A DNA stretch of 64,000 nt from Balaenoptera acutorostrata (Eukaryota > Chordata > Mammalia > Artiodactyla > Balaenopteridae). A program made the translations under genes and the position numbers. Below are positions 61,680 through 64,000 of the stretch, piece after piece. The stretch lies in the NCBI RefSeq assembly GCF_949987535.1, contig NW_026646025.1, forward strand, positions 2,790,001 to 2,854,000, given 5' to 3'. Below the pieces are notes generated by a model, which was not told the origin of the DNA, ran no database searches, and worked only from the letters and a program-made list of their open reading frames with translations. Position 1 is the stretch's first letter. Each line of letters opens with the position of its first letter.

Positions 61680-64000
61680 CGTGTCATCACAATGCTCCAT
61701 GGCCCTTGTCATCATAATGCTCCAGAATTCTTGTCATCTCAATGTTCCATGATCGTGTCATCACAATGCTCCATAATTCTTGTCATCACAATGTTCCAAG
61801 ACCGTGTCATCACAATGCTACAGAATTCTTGTCATCACAATGTACCATGACCGTGTCATCACAATGCTCCATGGCCCTTGTCATCACAATGCTCCAGAAT
61901 TCTTGTCATCACAATGTTCCATGACCGTGTCATCTCAATGCTCCATGGCCCTGGTCATCACAATGCTCCAGATTGCTTGTCATCGCAAAGTTTCATGACC
62001 GTGTCATCACAATGCACCATGGCCCTTGTCATCACAATGCTCCATGGCCCTTGTCATCACAATGCTCCAGAATTCTTTTTATCACAATGTTCCATGACCG
62101 TGTCATCACAATGCTCCATGGCCCTTGTCATCACAATGCTCCAGAATTCTTGTCATCACAATGTTCCATGACCGTGTCATCACAATGCTCCATGGCCCTT
62201 GTCATCACAATGCTCCAGAATTCTTGTCATCACAATGTTCCATGACCGTGTCATCACAATGCTCCATAATTCTTGTCATCACAATGTTCCATGACCGTGT
62301 CATCACAATGCTCCAGAATTCTTGTCATCACAATGTTCCATGACCGTGTCATCACAATGCTACATGACCCTGGTCACAACATTTCTCCATGACCTTTGTC
62401 ATCACAATGCTCTATATAGTATTTCGTGACAATTCTAAATGAACACTTTAATCACTTTGCTTGCTGACCATTTTCATCACATTTCTCTATTGTCTTTACA
62501 ATTTCCCATGACCCCTTTCTTCACAATGCTCCATGATGCCTGTCATCACAATGCTCAATGGCTTTTGTTATCACAATGCTCCAGGACCAGTTTCATCACA
62601 ATACTCCATCTCCCTTGTCATCACGGTGCACAATGAAACCTCTCATTACAATGCTCCATGACACCTGACATCACAATGCTCAATGGCCCTTGTCATCACA
62701 ATGCTCCAGATTGCTTTTCATCACAAAGTTCCGTGACCGTGTCATCACAATGCACCATGGCCCTTGTCATCACAATGCTCCAGAATTCTTGTCATCACAA
62801 TGTTCCATGACCGTGTCATCACAATGCTCCATGGCCCTTGTCGTCACAATGCTCCAGAATTCTGGTCATCACAATGTTCCATGACCGTGTCATCACAATG
62901 CTCCATGGCCCTTGTCATCACAATGCTCCAGAATTCTAGTCATCACAATGTTCCATGACCGTGTCATCACAATGCTCCATAATTCTTGTCATCACAATGT
63001 TCCATGACCGTGTCATCACAATGTTACATGACCCTGGTCATCACAGTTCTCCATGACCTTTGTCATCACTATGCTCTATATAGTTTTTCATGACAATTCT
63101 AAATGACCACTTTAATCACTTTGCTTGCTGACCATTTTCATCACATTTCTCTATTGTCATTACAATTCCCCATGACCCCTTTCTTCACAATGCTCCATGA
63201 TGCCTGTCATCACAATGCTCAATGGCTTTTGTTATTACAATGCTCCAGGACCAGTTTCATCACATTACTCCATCTCCCTTGTCATCACGGTGCACAATGA
63301 ATAGTTTCATTACAATGCTCCATGGCCCTTGTCATCACAATGCTCCAGAATTCTTGTCATCACAATGTTCCAAGACCGTGTCATCACAATGCTCCAGATT
63401 GCTTGTCATCACAAAGTTCCATGACCGTGTCATCACAATGCACCATGGCCCTTGTCATCAGAATGCTGCAGAATTGTTGTCATCAAAATGTTCCATGACC
63501 GTGTCATCACAAAGCTCCATGGCCCTTGTCATCACAATGCTCCAGAATTCTTGTCATCACAATGTTCCATGACCGTGTCATCACAATGCTCCATGGCCCT
63601 TGTCATCACAATGCTCCAGATTTCTTGTCATCACAATGTTCCATGACCGTGTCATCACAATGCTCCATAATTTTTGTCATCAAAATGTTCCATGACCGTG
63701 TCATCACAATGCTCCAGAATTCTTGTCATCACAATATTCCATGACCGTGTGATCACAATGCTCCATGGCCCTTGTCATCACAATGCTCCAGAATTCTTGT
63801 CATCACAATGTTCCATGACCGTGTCATCACAATGCTCCATGACCCTGGTCATCATAATGTTCCATGACCGTGTCATCACAATGCTCCAGAATTCTTGTCA
63901 TCAAAATGCTCCAGAATTCTTGTCATCACAATGTTCCATGACCGTGTCATCACAATGCTCCATGGCCCTGGTCATCACAATGCTCCAGATTGCTTGTCAT

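Larger units (their letters stand above)
46218..64000. repeat. Satellite array 3 (17.8 kb, continues past window)
   Basis: This is the same satellite family. 46.2-50.5 kb mixes trimers with diverged islands. 50.5-52.5 kb is the cleanest trimer region in the window, with local 49 bp dimers (tails GAATTCTT and TGACCGT) at about 51.2-51.5 kb. From about 52.5 kb further diverged islands with CTCTATATAGTTTTTC and TTTGCTTGCTG appear (52.5, 53.0, 53.5, 62.4 and 63.1 kb). No gene or other element was seen. Confidence 0.96.

Noticed and set aside
3258..64000. Hundreds of short plus-strand ORFs (64-178 residues, SSQCSM / HHNAPEF type)
   Set aside because: They are translations of the satellite. The 74 bp period shifts frame each unit and the peptides simply restart every 74 bases. 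There is no initiation context, no family and no conservation beyond the repeat.

Overview
This window is mammalian, non-genic, repeat-only DNA. It consists of three near-identical copies of one LINE-1 (L1) retrotransposon, all on the minus strand, set in about 46 kb of a 24-25 bp satellite. The L1 proteins (endonuclease, reverse transcriptase with FADD, ORF1p coiled coil plus RRM) are of placental-mammal type. From memory, the L1 5' start (CCAAGATGGCGGAGTAG) and 3' UTR resemble those of laurasiatherian, probably cetartiodactyl (perhaps cetacean) L1s. That host assignment is an inference, not a database result.

Layout: 1-3047 is the 5' part of L1 copy 1 (its 3' part lies left of the window). 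3061-5857 is satellite array 1. 5871-13270 is complete L1 copy 2. 13284-38797 is satellite array 2. 38811-46204 is complete L1 copy 3. 46218-64000 is satellite array 3, which runs off the window. I found no host protein-coding gene, tRNA or rRNA.

The satellite monomer has a conserved core, GTCATCACAATGCTCCA, and a variable 7-8 base tail. Three monomer types (tails GAATTCTT, TGACCGT, TGGCCCTT) form a 74 bp trimer that dominates much of the arrays. It alternates with islands of diverged monomers that lack trimer order. Larger repeats are layered on top: about 1257 bp (x2, array 1), 3657 bp (x3 plus a fourth partial copy, array 2), 1833 bp (x2, array 2), 491 bp (x2) and 3725 bp (x2) in array 3, and a block repeated at 7989 bp spacing.

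The L1 is unusual. Between its 13 bp target-site duplications it carries about 1.08 kb of non-L1 sequence past its own A-rich end, closed by a second poly(A) with an AATAAA signal. It also carries about 0.32 kb of non-L1 sequence upstream of the canonical L1 start. The simplest reading is one L1 insertion carrying both a 3' and a 5' transduction. ORF1 is intact. ORF2 is broken by a TA-run frameshift in the endonuclease domain, and the catalytic His position is Gln. All copies that cover these defects share them, and copies 2 and 3 share both target-site duplications. The L1 therefore inserted once into the satellite and was then amplified with it by recombination. Copies 1 and 2 look identical where they overlap; copy 3 differs by roughly a dozen substitutions.
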